Assembly (NCBI RefSeq): GCF_001046635.1 | Contig: NZ_KQ130454.1 | Span: forward strand, 503,501-567,500 | Length of the DNA: 64,000 nt | Reading direction: 5' to 3' | DNA from: Novosphingobium barchaimii LL02 | GTDB lineage: Bacteria; Pseudomonadota; Alphaproteobacteria; Sphingomonadales; Sphingomonadaceae | Shown here: positions 1 to 8,252 of the stretch, piece after piece | Layout: each line of letters opens with the position of its first letter | Numbering within the stretch: position 1 is the first letter of the stretch | Translations under genes and position numbers: made by a program | The notes under the pieces: generated by a model | Told to the model about the DNA's origin: nothing | Database searches by the model: none | Seen by the model: only the letters and a program-made list of their open reading frames with translations

Positions 1-239
1 AGGTTTTCGGAAAACGCGGGCGACAGCTTGCGCTCGATCTTGCGGCAGCGGTCGGCGTGGTCGATCAGCGCCTTGGCGATGTCGCGCAGGATGCCGGTGT
101 CCAGATCCTCCTCGCCGGAAAGCCGGGCGCGCAGGTCCCGCTCGTCGACGCCCAGCGTCCGGGCCGTCACCCGTTGCCCGCCCAGCGCCTCGACGGCCTG
201 GGTGAAAAGGGCGAGCTGGACCATCGGATCTTGCGGCAT
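1..239 (-). CDS. Partial short protein, probable helix-turn-helix fold
   Basis: The gene begins at an ATG at 239 and runs off the left edge after 79 residues, so its C terminus is not seen. The visible part is charged and predicted helical: a segment around LGGQRVTARTLGV followed by DERDLRARLSG resembles the two helices of a Cro-like helix-turn-helix. I do not recognise a named family; short proteins of this type are common and unannotated in alphaproteobacteria. No strong Shine-Dalgarno sequence is visible. It is separated from the crotonase gene, on the same strand, by about 165 bases. DNA binding is inference from the local pattern only. Confidence 0.5.
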   Translation of the reverse strand, partial: MPQDPMVQLALFTQAVEALGGQRVTARTLGVDERDLRARLSGEEDLDTGILRDIAKALIDHADRCRKIERKLSPAFSEN

Positions 240-405
240 CGTGTCAGGGGCTTTCTGTCGAAGGTCCGGCTTGGCGAAGCAAAACGCTTCGCGCCGATGC
301 GGCATTGGCGCCAACACAGCCCCCACGTCAAACCATCCCGGGCAAGGTATCACCGACCGCGAACGGCCCAAGGCTGTTTATTGGCCCCTGTTTATCGGCT
401 CCTGT

Positions 406-1173
406 TTATCGGCCGCTCCACACCGGCCTGCGCTTCTCGGCGAAAGCGCGCGGGCCTTCCTGCGCATCCTGCGAATTATACGTATGCTCATGCGCGCTGC
501 GCGCCGCCGCCAGCGCGGCGCTGCGGCCCATCTCGGTGGAGAGCATCACCGTCTCGCGCGCGGCCTTGACCGACAGCGGCGCGCCTTCCAGCACCTCGCG
601 CGCCAGTTCGATCGCCGCATCCAGCACCGCGCCCGGCTGGGCAAGGCGGTTGACGAGGCCGATCTCATAAGCGCGGGCCGCGTCGATCGGCTTGCCGGTC
701 AGCACGATCTCCATGAAGATGCGCTGCCCGATCATGTGGATCAGCGGCGCCGCCCAGGGACTGCCGCGCCCCACCTTGACCTCGGTGATCGCGAACTTCG
801 CCGCCGTGGAGGCCACGCACAGATCGCAGGCCTGCGCGATCATCCAGCCGCCCGCGAAGGCCACCCCGTTCACCGCCGCGATGGTCGGCTTGGACAGCTC
901 GATGGTGTCGTAAGGCAGCGCATACATATCGCGCGGGGGCACCGCCATGCCGGTTTCGACCATCTCCTTGAGGTCTCCGCCCGCGCAGAACGCCTTGTCG
1001 CCGCTGCCGGTGAGGATGGCGATGCGCAAGGCATCGTCGGCCTCGAAGCGCGCCCATGCAGCACGCAGGCCCTCGCGCACTTCGGCGGTCAGGGCATTGC
1101 GCTGTTCGGGGCGGTTGAGGGTGATGACGGCAATGCCGTCTTCGCGGGCATCGAACAGGACGGCGTCGTTCAT
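406..1173 (-). CDS. Enoyl-CoA hydratase/isomerase (crotonase) family protein
   Basis: A 255-residue crotonase-fold enzyme, the usual family length. The first oxyanion-hole motif AFCAGGDL and the second VNGVAFAGG are both present, so it should bind and polarise an acyl-CoA thioester. Of the two catalytic glutamates of classical hydratases, the one in the PE-type position is kept (ITEVKVG), but the first is replaced in GGWMIAQACD. It may therefore be an isomerase, hydrolase or specialised hydratase. The ATG at 1173 lies two bases after the stop of the CoA-transferase upstream and has GAGGG before it, so the two genes are one transcription unit. Substrate unknown; cytoplasmic. Confidence 0.85.
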   Translation of the reverse strand: MNDAVLFDAREDGIAVITLNRPEQRNALTAEVREGLRAAWARFEADDALRIAILTGSGDKAFCAGGDLKEMVETGMAVPPRDMYALPYDTIELSKPTIAAVNGVAFAGGWMIAQACDLCVASTAAKFAITEVKVGRGSPWAAPLIHMIGQRIFMEIVLTGKPIDAARAYEIGLVNRLAQPGAVLDAAIELAREVLEGAPLSVKAARETVMLSTEMGRSAALAAARSAHEHTYNSQDAQEGPRAFAEKRRPVWSGR

Positions 1174-1175
1174 AG

Positions 1176-2444
1176 TCAAAACCCTCTGCGCGTGATCTCG
1201 AAAGCCGCCCGTTCCAGACCCTCGCGAAAATCCGGGTGCGCCACGCAGACGAGCCGCCGGGCGCGCGTCGCCAAAGTCTGCCCCTTCAGCTGCGCGGCGC
1301 CGAATTCGGTGACCACCACGTCCACTTCGCTGCGCGCGCTGGTGACCGGGCCGGAAAGCATCGGCACGATCTTGCTGACCGTCCCCCCCTTCGCGGTAGA
1401 GGCCAGCACCATCAGCGAAGCCCCGCCCGGAGAGCGCGCACCGGCCCGCACGAAGTCCACCTGCCCGCCGGTCCCGCCCATGTAGGACGCTCCCGATTGC
1501 TCGGCATTGGCCTGCCCGCCAAGGTCCACTTCCAGCGCGGAATTGATCGTGACCAGCCGCGAAAGCTGCCCCAGCACGCCTGCATCGTGGGTATAGCTGG
1601 TGGGTGTCATGCGGATCGCGGCATTGCGGTGCGCCCAGTCGTAAAGCCGCCGCGTGCCGATCAGGGCGCCGTTCACCGATACGCCCGCGTCGATTTCCTT
1701 GCGGGCATTGGTCAGCACGCCCGCTTCGGCAAGGTCGACCAGCCCGTCGCCCAGCATCCCGGAATGGACGCCAAGGTCGCGGCGGTCGTGCAGCAGACGC
1801 AGGATCGCATCGGGCACCGCGCCCACGCCGGTCTGGATGACGCAGCCATCGCCGATGAACTGCGCGCAGAGCCGGGCGATCGCCTCGTCGACAGGTCCGA
1901 TCTTCGCCGGCACGACTTCCACCGGAGCACGGCTGACCTGGACCGCCACGTCGATGGCGCTGGCGGGGATCAGTTCGCCCGGCACGTAGGGAACCTGGTC
2001 GTTGACCTCGGCTATCACCACGCGGGCCTTGTCCACGGCGGCGCGCACGTAGTCCGAGATCAACCCGCAGGAGTGGTTGCCCTGCGCGTCCGCCGGGCTG
2101 ACCTGGATCATCGCCACGTCGCAGCGCATCACCCCGGCCGTAATCAGCGGCGCGACCTGGCTGACGTGGACCGGGATCACGTCGAGAAGATGGGCTCTGG
2201 CCATGACCCGCAGCGCCCCGATCGCGCCCATCGAGGAGAGCCGGAACGCGCCTGCGCTCTCCGGCGTGAACAGGCCGGAAAAACTGGTGGCGATGAAAGC
2301 GTGAAGGCCGCCGATGCCCGCCCCTTGCGCGATCAGCGCCTCGACCAGCACGGTGGGTTCGCCGCAGGCCTGACCGAACACGATGTGGTCGCAGGGCCTG
2401 AGGTAGCGGGTGAGGTCCAACGCCTCTGGCGTAGTGTAATTCAT
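1176..2444 (-). CDS. Acetyl-CoA hydrolase/transferase family CoA-transferase
   Basis: A 422-residue protein of the acetyl-CoA hydrolase/4-hydroxybutyrate CoA-transferase family. It shows the glycine-rich IQTGVGAVPDAIL stretch, the HSGMLGDG motif and the C-terminal VVTEFGAAQLKGQ block typical of the family. These enzymes move CoA between a carboxylic acid and acetyl-CoA through a glutamyl-CoA thioester. The gene is transcribed ahead of the crotonase with a two-base gap, so it probably activates the acid whose CoA ester the crotonase then uses. The ATG at 2444 gives the usual family length. Which acid it activates cannot be told from sequence. Confidence 0.85.
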   Translation of the reverse strand: MNYTTPEALDLTRYLRPCDHIVFGQACGEPTVLVEALIAQGAGIGGLHAFIATSFSGLFTPESAGAFRLSSMGAIGALRVMARAHLLDVIPVHVSQVAPLITAGVMRCDVAMIQVSPADAQGNHSCGLISDYVRAAVDKARVVIAEVNDQVPYVPGELIPASAIDVAVQVSRAPVEVVPAKIGPVDEAIARLCAQFIGDGCVIQTGVGAVPDAILRLLHDRRDLGVHSGMLGDGLVDLAEAGVLTNARKEIDAGVSVNGALIGTRRLYDWAHRNAAIRMTPTSYTHDAGVLGQLSRLVTINSALEVDLGGQANAEQSGASYMGGTGGQVDFVRAGARSPGGASLMVLASTAKGGTVSKIVPMLSGPVTSARSEVDVVVTEFGAAQLKGQTLATRARRLVCVAHPDFREGLERAAFEITRRGF

Positions 2445-2466
2445 GACGCCCGCGCCTTCCCGCCGT

Positions 2467-2602
2467 CGTCACCCTGAACTTGTTTCAGGCTCCATCCCGC
2501 CAGATTGGCCGATGGCCTGTGCCATAGCGCGGCGCTGCGAGCGCGGCCTCCAAGGCACCGCGCTTGCAGCACGATGGACCCTGAAACGAGTTCAGGGTGA
2601 CG
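2467..2602. repeat. REP-like inverted repeat (CCCTGAACTTGTTTCAGG family), copy A
   Basis: The left half at 2467-2489 reads CGTCACCCTGAACTTGTTTC plus AGG. The right half at 2578-2602 holds the inverted counterpart ACCCTGAAACGAGTTCAGGG followed by TGACG. The halves enclose about 90 bases, so the unit can form one long stem or two short palindromes. The same family recurs at 3596-3685 and 44738-44874. Copies A and B bracket the CitE-like gene. Confidence 0.8.
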
Positions 2603-2644
2603 GGTTATTTGGCGGTGGGCGGCCTGCTTCACAGTGTCACAGCC

Positions 2645-3535
2645 TCACAGCTTGCCCGCCTGGCGCAGCAGGCGTTCGGCCCGCGCCAGATAGGGCCGAT
2701 CCAGCATGCCGCCCTTCCAGCCGATGGCACCGACGCCGGGGTTGGCGGCGAACACGTCGACGACTTCCTGCGCCTCGGCGATCTCCGCTTCGGTGGGGGT
2801 GAAGGCGGCGTTTATCACCGGCACCTGCGCCGGGTGGATGGCCATCATCCCCCGGTAGCCATCGCGGCGCACCTTCTCGGCCCGCGCGCGCAGGGCTTCG
2901 AGGTCCTTGTAGTCGGCGCTGATCGTCTCGATCGCGGTGACCCCCGCCGTCGCCGCGCCCAGCACGGTGAGGCTGCGGGCCAGTTCGTAGGTGAAGGAAT
3001 AGGAACCGTCGGCATTGCGGTTGGACGATGCGCCGATCGAATCGGCAAGGTCTTCCGCTCCCCAGGTCAGCGCCGTGACGCGCGGCGCGCCCTTGTAGCT
3101 GCCGGTGTGGAACATGGCTTCGGCGGTTTCGGTGATGAGCACGATGACCGGGGTGGAACCTTCCTCGATCCCGTTCGCCACTTCCAGCGCGGACAGGCAG
3201 TGGTCCAGCTTCTCCACATCGGCGCGGCCATAGACCTTGGGCAGCATGATGCCGCCGGGGTGCGCGGGCATCACGGCGGCAAGGTCCAGCAGGGTGTGCG
3301 GCCCGTCCAGCGGGTTGACGCGTACCCACAGGCGGGCGCGCTGCGCGGGATTGGCCTTGATGAAATCATGCACCATGGGGCGCGCGGCGGCCTTCGCATC
3401 GGGGGCGACGGCGTCCTCCAGGTCGATGAGGACAATGTCGGCCTCGCCTTCCATCGCCTTGGTCATCTTCTTCTCGCTGTCGCCGGGGGCGAACAGCCAG
3501 GAACGGGCCGTGGCGGGCTGGTGGGTAAAGGGCAT
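2645..3535 (-). CDS. HpcH/HpaI-CitE family acyl-CoA lyase
   Basis: A 296-residue protein of the CitE-like (citrate lyase beta/malyl-CoA lyase) family: SWLFAPGDSEKK at the N terminus, VLIDLEDAVAP carrying the acidic metal ligand, WVRVNPLDG, MLPKVYG, LITETAEAM and LTWGAEDLA, ending with the GMMAIHPAQV block. Family members cleave or form beta-hydroxy-acyl-CoAs (malyl-, citramalyl-, beta-methylmalyl-CoA) using Mg2+. With a CoA-transferase and a crotonase on the same strand, a role in breaking a branched or dicarboxylic acyl-CoA is plausible but unproven. AGAGGA precedes the ATG at 3535. Palindromic repeats flank the gene on both sides, so it may be transcribed alone. Confidence 0.85.
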   Translation of the reverse strand: MPFTHQPATARSWLFAPGDSEKKMTKAMEGEADIVLIDLEDAVAPDAKAAARPMVHDFIKANPAQRARLWVRVNPLDGPHTLLDLAAVMPAHPGGIMLPKVYGRADVEKLDHCLSALEVANGIEEGSTPVIVLITETAEAMFHTGSYKGAPRVTALTWGAEDLADSIGASSNRNADGSYSFTYELARSLTVLGAATAGVTAIETISADYKDLEALRARAEKVRRDGYRGMMAIHPAQVPVINAAFTPTEAEIAEAQEVVDVFAANPGVGAIGWKGGMLDRPYLARAERLLRQAGKL

Positions 3536-3595
3536 ATGGTCCTCTTTTTCATGTTACGCTGGTATCGGAACCTGGTCCCGTCCCACGCCTTTTTT

Positions 3596-3685
3596 CGTCA
3601 CCCTGAACTTGTTTCAGGGTCCATCCCGCCGATCAACCCGCCATGTGCACGGCGAAATGGATCCTGAACCAGGTTCAGGATGACG
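3596..3685. repeat. REP-like inverted repeat, copy B
   Basis: Left half at 3596-3619, CGTCACCCTGAACTTGTTTC followed by AGGG. Right half at 3657-3685, a partly diverged inverted copy containing ATCCTGAACCAGGTTCAGGA and TGACG. The spacer is short (about 37 bases). Same family as the repeats at 2467 and 44738. It lies between the CitE-like gene and the acyl-CoA dehydrogenase. Confidence 0.8.
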
Positions 3686-3730
3686 GCGCGTTTCAATGCC
3701 ACGGTGGCCGGACACGCTGATGCGCGTCAA

Positions 3731-4897
3731 TCAATACGACCTCGGCAGCTCCAAAACCCTCTCCGCGATGTAGTTCATGATCTGGTGCGGGCTGACCGGC
3801 GCGATGCGCGGGATCATCACTTCGCGCAGGTAACGCTCGACGTGGTATTCCTGGGCATAGCCCATGCCGCCCATCGACATAACCGCCGTCTGGCAGGCTT
3901 CGAAACCGGCCTCGGCGGCAAGGTACTTGGCGGTATTCGCCTCTACCCCGCAGTCGAGCCCCTTGTCGAACATCGTCGCCGCCTTGAACACCATGAGGCT
4001 GGCCGCCTCCACCTGCATCCACGCCTTGGCGAGCGGGTGCTGGATACCCTGGTTCTGCCCGATCGGCCGCCCGAAGACGACGCGCTCCTGCGCATACTTC
4101 GACGCCTTCCTGATCGCCACGCGCCCCAGCCCGGTCGCCTCCGCGCCCAGCAGGACTCGTTCGGGGTTGAGGCCCTGGAGCAGGATCTTGAAGCCCTGCC
4201 CCTCGGCGCCGATGCGGTCTTCCTCGGGGATGAACAGGTCGGTGATGAACAGCATGTTCGATCCCACCGCGTGGCGGCCCATCTTGGGGATCAGCTGATG
4301 CTCGATATGGGCGCGGTCGAGCCTGGTGTAGAACAGCGTCAGGCCGTCGGTCTTCTTCTTCACGTCCTCCAGCGCCGTGGTGCGGGCGATCAGCAGCATC
4401 CGGTCGGCGACGTGGGCATTGGTGATCCAGATCTTCTCGCCGTTGACGCGGTAGCCGCCGGGCACCTTGTCAGCGCGGGTCTTGAGGCTGGTGGTGTCGA
4501 GGCCGGTGTTCGGCTCGGTCACCGCGAAGCACATCTTTTCCTCGCCCGAAAGGATCGGCGGGATCATGCGCTGCTGCTGTTCCGGGGTGCCGAACAGGGT
4601 GACAGGTTCAAGCCCGAAGACCGGGCCGTGGATCGCGGAGGCCGCCGTCATGCCGCCGCCGCTTTCGGCCACCGCCTGCATCATCACCGCCGCCTCGGTG
4701 ATGCCAAGGCCCGCGCCGCCCACCGATTCGGGCATGGCGACGCCCAGCCAGCCGGCCTGCGCCATCGACATATGGAACTCGGCCGGGAATTCGCCGCTGC
4801 GATCCTTTTCCAGCCAGTAGTCGTCAGGGAACTGCGAACAGTGCTTCAGGACCGCTTCGCGGATATCCTGCTGGTCCTGGCTAAGTGCAAAATCCAC
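3731..4897 (-). CDS. Acyl-CoA dehydrogenase
   Basis: A flavin-dependent acyl-CoA dehydrogenase that oxidises the alpha-beta bond of an acyl-CoA. Recognisable parts: the helical N-terminal domain (FALSQDQQDIREAV), the middle beta domain with CFAVTEPNTGLDTTSLKTRA and VNGEKIWITNAHVAD, and the C-terminal four-helix domain with QERVVFGRPIGQNQ and MSMGGMGYAQEYHVER, where the catalytic acid is expected. I chose the GTG at 4897 (388 residues, family length); the open frame continues to 5269 but that extension would overlap the divergent CoA-transferase gene. Together with the crotonase and lyase it suggests a beta-oxidation-like route. Substrate chain length unknown. Confidence 0.85.
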   Translation of the reverse strand: MDFALSQDQQDIREAVLKHCSQFPDDYWLEKDRSGEFPAEFHMSMAQAGWLGVAMPESVGGAGLGITEAAVMMQAVAESGGGMTAASAIHGPVFGLEPVTLFGTPEQQQRMIPPILSGEEKMCFAVTEPNTGLDTTSLKTRADKVPGGYRVNGEKIWITNAHVADRMLLIARTTALEDVKKKTDGLTLFYTRLDRAHIEHQLIPKMGRHAVGSNMLFITDLFIPEEDRIGAEGQGFKILLQGLNPERVLLGAEATGLGRVAIRKASKYAQERVVFGRPIGQNQGIQHPLAKAWMQVEAASLMVFKAATMFDKGLDCGVEANTAKYLAAEAGFEACQTAVMSMGGMGYAQEYHVERYLREVMIPRIAPVSPHQIMNYIAERVLELPRSY

Positions 4898-5072
4898 TGG
4901 GTTTCGGCCCTTCTTCCCATGTTCCGCCGCTGTCCGGCGCCGGGCGAGAAGTAGCAGCGCAGCAGCATGGAGACAACGGCGTTGTTCCGATATCGGATCA
5001 ATGAACCAAAATGGGCATGGATTCCCATCCTCCCTTCCGGTAAGCCTCATCCCCAGAACAAGGGAGAGCCGC

Positions 5073-6275
5073 ATGTCCGAAAAGCCAGACAAGGCGGCGC
5101 AAGGCCCGCTTGCGGGGGTCCGCGTGATCGACCTCACCAGCGTGGTCTTCGGGCCATATGCCACGCAGATCATGGCCGACATGGGCGCCGAGGTCATCAA
5201 GGTGGAGCCGCCCGCGGGCGACAACACCCGCTGGATCACCACCGGCCCTGTGCCCGGCATGGGCGGCATCTACGTCAACGTGAACCGGGGCAAACGCGGG
5301 CTGATGCTGGACCTGCGGCAGGCGGACGACCGCGAGACGCTGCGCCGCCTGATCGCCACCGCCGATGTCTTCATCCACTCGATGCGGGGGCGGGCGATCG
5401 CCAAGCTCGGCTTCGATTATGCGGCGGTGAAGGCGATCAACCCGCAGATCGTCTACACCAACTGCTACGGCTATTCCCGGCGCGGACCGGACGGGGACAA
5501 GCCCGCCTACGACGACACCATCCAGGCCGAATGCGGCATCCCCCACGTCCAGGGCCTGATGAACGGCGAGCCCGGCTATGTCGCCACGATCATGGCCGAC
5601 AAGGTGGCCGGCCTCCACGCGCTTTACGCCACGATGATGGCGCTGTTCCACCGCGAACGCACCGGCGGCCGCGACCGGGGAGAAGGGCAGGAAGTGGAAG
5701 TCACCATGTTCGAGGCGATGTCCTCGTTCATGCTGGTGGAGCACGCCAATGGCGCGATGTTCTCGCCGCCGACGACGCCCGCCCACTATCACCGCGCGGT
5801 CGAACCCAACCGCCGCCCCTACAAGACGCAGGACGGATACGTCGCCGCGCTGGTCTATAACGACAAGCACTGGGACGCCTTCATGGCCGCCGTGAACCCG
5901 CCCTGGGCCAGCCCGGAATTCGCCACGCTGGCCCAGCGGGCGAAACAGATCGGCCGCGTCTATGCACTGCTGGGCGAGACGTTCCTCACCCGCACCACGC
6001 AGGACTGGCTGGACACGCTGCGCGCGCTGCACATCCCCTGCGCGCGCTTGCAGACCACTGACGAGCTGTTCGACAACGAGCACCTGAACGCCATCGGCTT
6101 CTTCGAGGAAATCGAAACGGCGCAGGGCCCGGTGCGCTTTCCCGGCGTGCCGACCTGGTTCTCCGCCACCCCCGGACGAGTGCGCGGGCCCGCGCCCACG
6201 CTGGGCCAGGACAACGAAGCAGTGCTGTCCGAACTCGAAAGCGTCGCCCCGGCGATAGTCAGCGAGTCGAAGTGA
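5073..6275 (+). CDS. CaiB/BaiF (class III) CoA-transferase
   Basis: A 400-residue family III CoA-transferase (formyl-CoA:oxalate, carnitine and succinyl-CoA:acid transferases). It has the N-terminal LAGVRVIDLT and MGAEVIKVEPP motifs, NRGKRGLMLDLR, and Tyr-Asp at 146-147 in the position of the catalytic aspartate. The ATG at 5073 follows AGGGAGAG at ideal spacing; an upstream in-frame ATG at 5001 lacks one. It starts the plus arm of the catabolic cluster, divergent from the acyl-CoA dehydrogenase across about 175 bases that must hold both promoters. The next gene is a thiamine-diphosphate enzyme, an arrangement reminiscent of frc-oxc pairs, though the acid transferred is unknown. Confidence 0.88.
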   Translation: MSEKPDKAAQGPLAGVRVIDLTSVVFGPYATQIMADMGAEVIKVEPPAGDNTRWITTGPVPGMGGIYVNVNRGKRGLMLDLRQADDRETLRRLIATADVFIHSMRGRAIAKLGFDYAAVKAINPQIVYTNCYGYSRRGPDGDKPAYDDTIQAECGIPHVQGLMNGEPGYVATIMADKVAGLHALYATMMALFHRERTGGRDRGEGQEVEVTMFEAMSSFMLVEHANGAMFSPPTTPAHYHRAVEPNRRPYKTQDGYVAALVYNDKHWDAFMAAVNPPWASPEFATLAQRAKQIGRVYALLGETFLTRTTQDWLDTLRALHIPCARLQTTDELFDNEHLNAIGFFEEIETAQGPVRFPGVPTWFSATPGRVRGPAPTLGQDNEAVLSELESVAPAIVSESK

Positions 6276-6420
6276 ACAGCGGTGTTGATTTCAACTGACA
6301 GCATCGAAAGGCTTGGGCTAACCACCTGTTCAAGCCGAACCCTGGGAGCGTGATCGGCACACCCGATCTCCCATGAAAAACGCACGGCAACGATAACGGA
6401 TCGGAAGAAAGGCAACCACG

Positions 6421-8196
6421 ATGTACGACGACCAGCCCCAAGCGGAGGCGCCGGTGAAGGCGTCGAAGGGTACGCCCGTGTTCAAGCGCATGCTCGACCT
6501 GTTCGAGGCCGAGGGCATCAGGACGCTGTTCGGCATTCCCGACCCCAACTTCGTCCACCTCTTCCTTGAGGCAGAGACGCGCGGCTGGACCGTCGTGTCG
6601 CCGCACCATGAAGCGTCCGCCGGCCACATGGCCGCCGCCGCCGCGCGTATCACCGGCAAGCCCGCCCTGTGCATCGGCACGTTGGGCCCGGGCATGGCGA
6701 ACATGATGCCCGCGATCCAGTGCGCCAAGGTGGAGAACGACCCCGTCATCTTCATCGGCGGCCAGCGCGCCCGCATCACCGAGCGCCGCGTGCGCCGGGG
6801 CCGTATCCAGTTCGTGCGGCAGGAGCCGATGATCGAGGATTCGGTGAAGTTCTCCAGCTCCATCGAATATGCCGACCAGACCGACGAGATCGTCCGCGAG
6901 GCGATCCGCATCGCCATGTCGGGCACGCCGGGACCGGCCTATATCGAGTTCCCCTCGCACATCATTCTCGAAGAACTCGACCTGCCGCCGGTACTGCCGC
7001 CGCACCGCTACCGCCTGACCATGCAGGGCGCCGATGGCGACCGCATCGCCGAAGCCGCCGAGATCATCCGCAACGCCAAGAACCCGGTGCTGCTGGTCGG
7101 CCACGGCGTCTACACCGCCAAGGCGGGCGCGGCGGTGAAGGAACTGGCAGACCTGATGCAGTGCCCCGTGGTCCAGACCTCGGGCGGCACATCGTTCATC
7201 GCAGGGCTTGAGGACCGCACTTTCCCTTACGGCTTCTCCGAAGCCTCGATCGACGCGGTGGTCGAAAGCGATTGCTGCGTGGCGCTGGCCACCGAACTGG
7301 GCGAACCCAGCCACTATGGCCGCTGGCGCCACTGGGTGGACAACGAAGCCAATCGCAAGTGGATCTACGTCCAACAGGACCCCACCGCGATCGGCGTCAA
7401 CCGCCCCATCGACGTGCCGCTGGTAGGCGACGTGCGCGCCGTGGTGCCGCAGCTTGTCCGCGCGCTGAAAGACACGCCTCGGGGGGCTTCGGCCGCGCTG
7501 TCGGAATATATCCAGCGCGATGCCCAGCAGCTTGAGGAACTGGCCGAGGACGCCGCTTCCAAGCCCGACGGTTCCACCTCGAAGATGCACACCAGCCAGT
7601 TCGTCACCGAAGCGACCAAGGCCTTCCCCAGGGACGGCATCCTGATCCGCGACGGCGGCGCCACGGTGATCTTCCAGTGGACCTATTCGCAGGCCAAGCC
7701 GCTCGACGTGATCTGGAACCAGAACTACGGCCACATCGGCACCGGCCTGCCCTATGCCACCGGCGCCATGCTTGCCGACCAGGCCGCGACCGGCAAGGTC
7801 CGTCCGGGTATGCTGCTGACCTCGGACTCCTCGTTCCTGTTCCATGTGGGGGAACTCGAAGTCGCGGTGCGCCGGAACCTGCCGCTGGTCTGCGTGGTCG
7901 GCGTCGACTTCCAGTGGGGCCTCGAAGTGGGCGTCTACAAGCGTACCTTCGGCCACGGCACCAAGGAGACCGGCGTACACTGGTCCGACAAGGTCCGCTT
8001 CGACAAGATCGCGGAAGGCTTCGGCGCGGCGGGCGAATATGTCGAGAAGGCGGAGGACATCGGCCCGGCCATCGCGCGCGCTTACGAGCGCGGCGGCTGC
8101 ACCGTCATCCATGTACCGATCGACCCGGCGGCGAACTCGGAAGAAATGCCGAACTATAGCGAGTTCCGCACCTGGTACGCCGAAGGCACGCAGTAA
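6421..8196 (+). CDS. Thiamine-diphosphate-dependent enzyme, oxalyl-CoA decarboxylase/acetolactate synthase-like
   Basis: A 591-residue ThDP enzyme with the three-domain layout of the family. The N-terminal PYR domain holds the cofactor-activating glutamate (Glu64 in PHHEASAGHMA), then comes a central Rossmann-like domain (NPVLLVGHGVY), then a C-terminal PP domain. The metal/diphosphate motif is unusual: the expected GDG or GDS is SDS at 468-470, and the Asn-Asn pair expected about 27 residues on is replaced around 494-496 (Gly-Val-Asp). The segment SSFLFHVGELE resembles oxalyl-CoA decarboxylase and 2-hydroxyacyl-CoA lyase. Flanked by a CoA-transferase and an aldehyde dehydrogenase, it could cleave a 2-hydroxy- or 2-oxo-acyl-CoA to an aldehyde; this is inference. 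Confidence 0.75.
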   Translation: MYDDQPQAEAPVKASKGTPVFKRMLDLFEAEGIRTLFGIPDPNFVHLFLEAETRGWTVVSPHHEASAGHMAAAAARITGKPALCIGTLGPGMANMMPAIQCAKVENDPVIFIGGQRARITERRVRRGRIQFVRQEPMIEDSVKFSSSIEYADQTDEIVREAIRIAMSGTPGPAYIEFPSHIILEELDLPPVLPPHRYRLTMQGADGDRIAEAAEIIRNAKNPVLLVGHGVYTAKAGAAVKELADLMQCPVVQTSGGTSFIAGLEDRTFPYGFSEASIDAVVESDCCVALATELGEPSHYGRWRHWVDNEANRKWIYVQQDPTAIGVNRPIDVPLVGDVRAVVPQLVRALKDTPRGASAALSEYIQRDAQQLEELAEDAASKPDGSTSKMHTSQFVTEATKAFPRDGILIRDGGATVIFQWTYSQAKPLDVIWNQNYGHIGTGLPYATGAMLADQAATGKVRPGMLLTSDSSFLFHVGELEVAVRRNLPLVCVVGVDFQWGLEVGVYKRTFGHGTKETGVHWSDKVRFDKIAEGFGAAGEYVEKAEDIGPAIARAYERGGCTVIHVPIDPAANSEEMPNYSEFRTWYAEGTQ

Positions 8197-8208
8197 GAAA
8201 CGTGGTCC

Positions 8209-8236
8209 CCCTCCCCGGGCAAAAGCTCGGGGAGGG
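8209..8236 (+). promoter_or_regulatory. Intercistronic hairpin
   Basis: A nine-base-pair perfect stem (CCCTCCCCG with CGGGGAGGG, loop of 10) sits between the ThDP enzyme and the aldehyde dehydrogenase and has no T-run. It may stabilise or attenuate the shared transcript rather than end it. Confidence 0.5.
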
Positions 8237-8252
8237 ATAGGGAGAGAGCACA

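Noticed and set aside
406-2472. 688-codon minus-strand frame that appears to fuse an unknown N terminus to the crotonase
   Set aside because: Its first two thirds lie out of frame within the CoA-transferase gene; the crotonase has its own ATG at 1173 with a ribosome-binding site.
4898-5269. N-terminal extension of the acyl-CoA dehydrogenase to 512 residues
   Set aside because: Would overlap the divergent CoA-transferase gene by about 200 bases and has no homology; the GTG at 4897 gives normal length.
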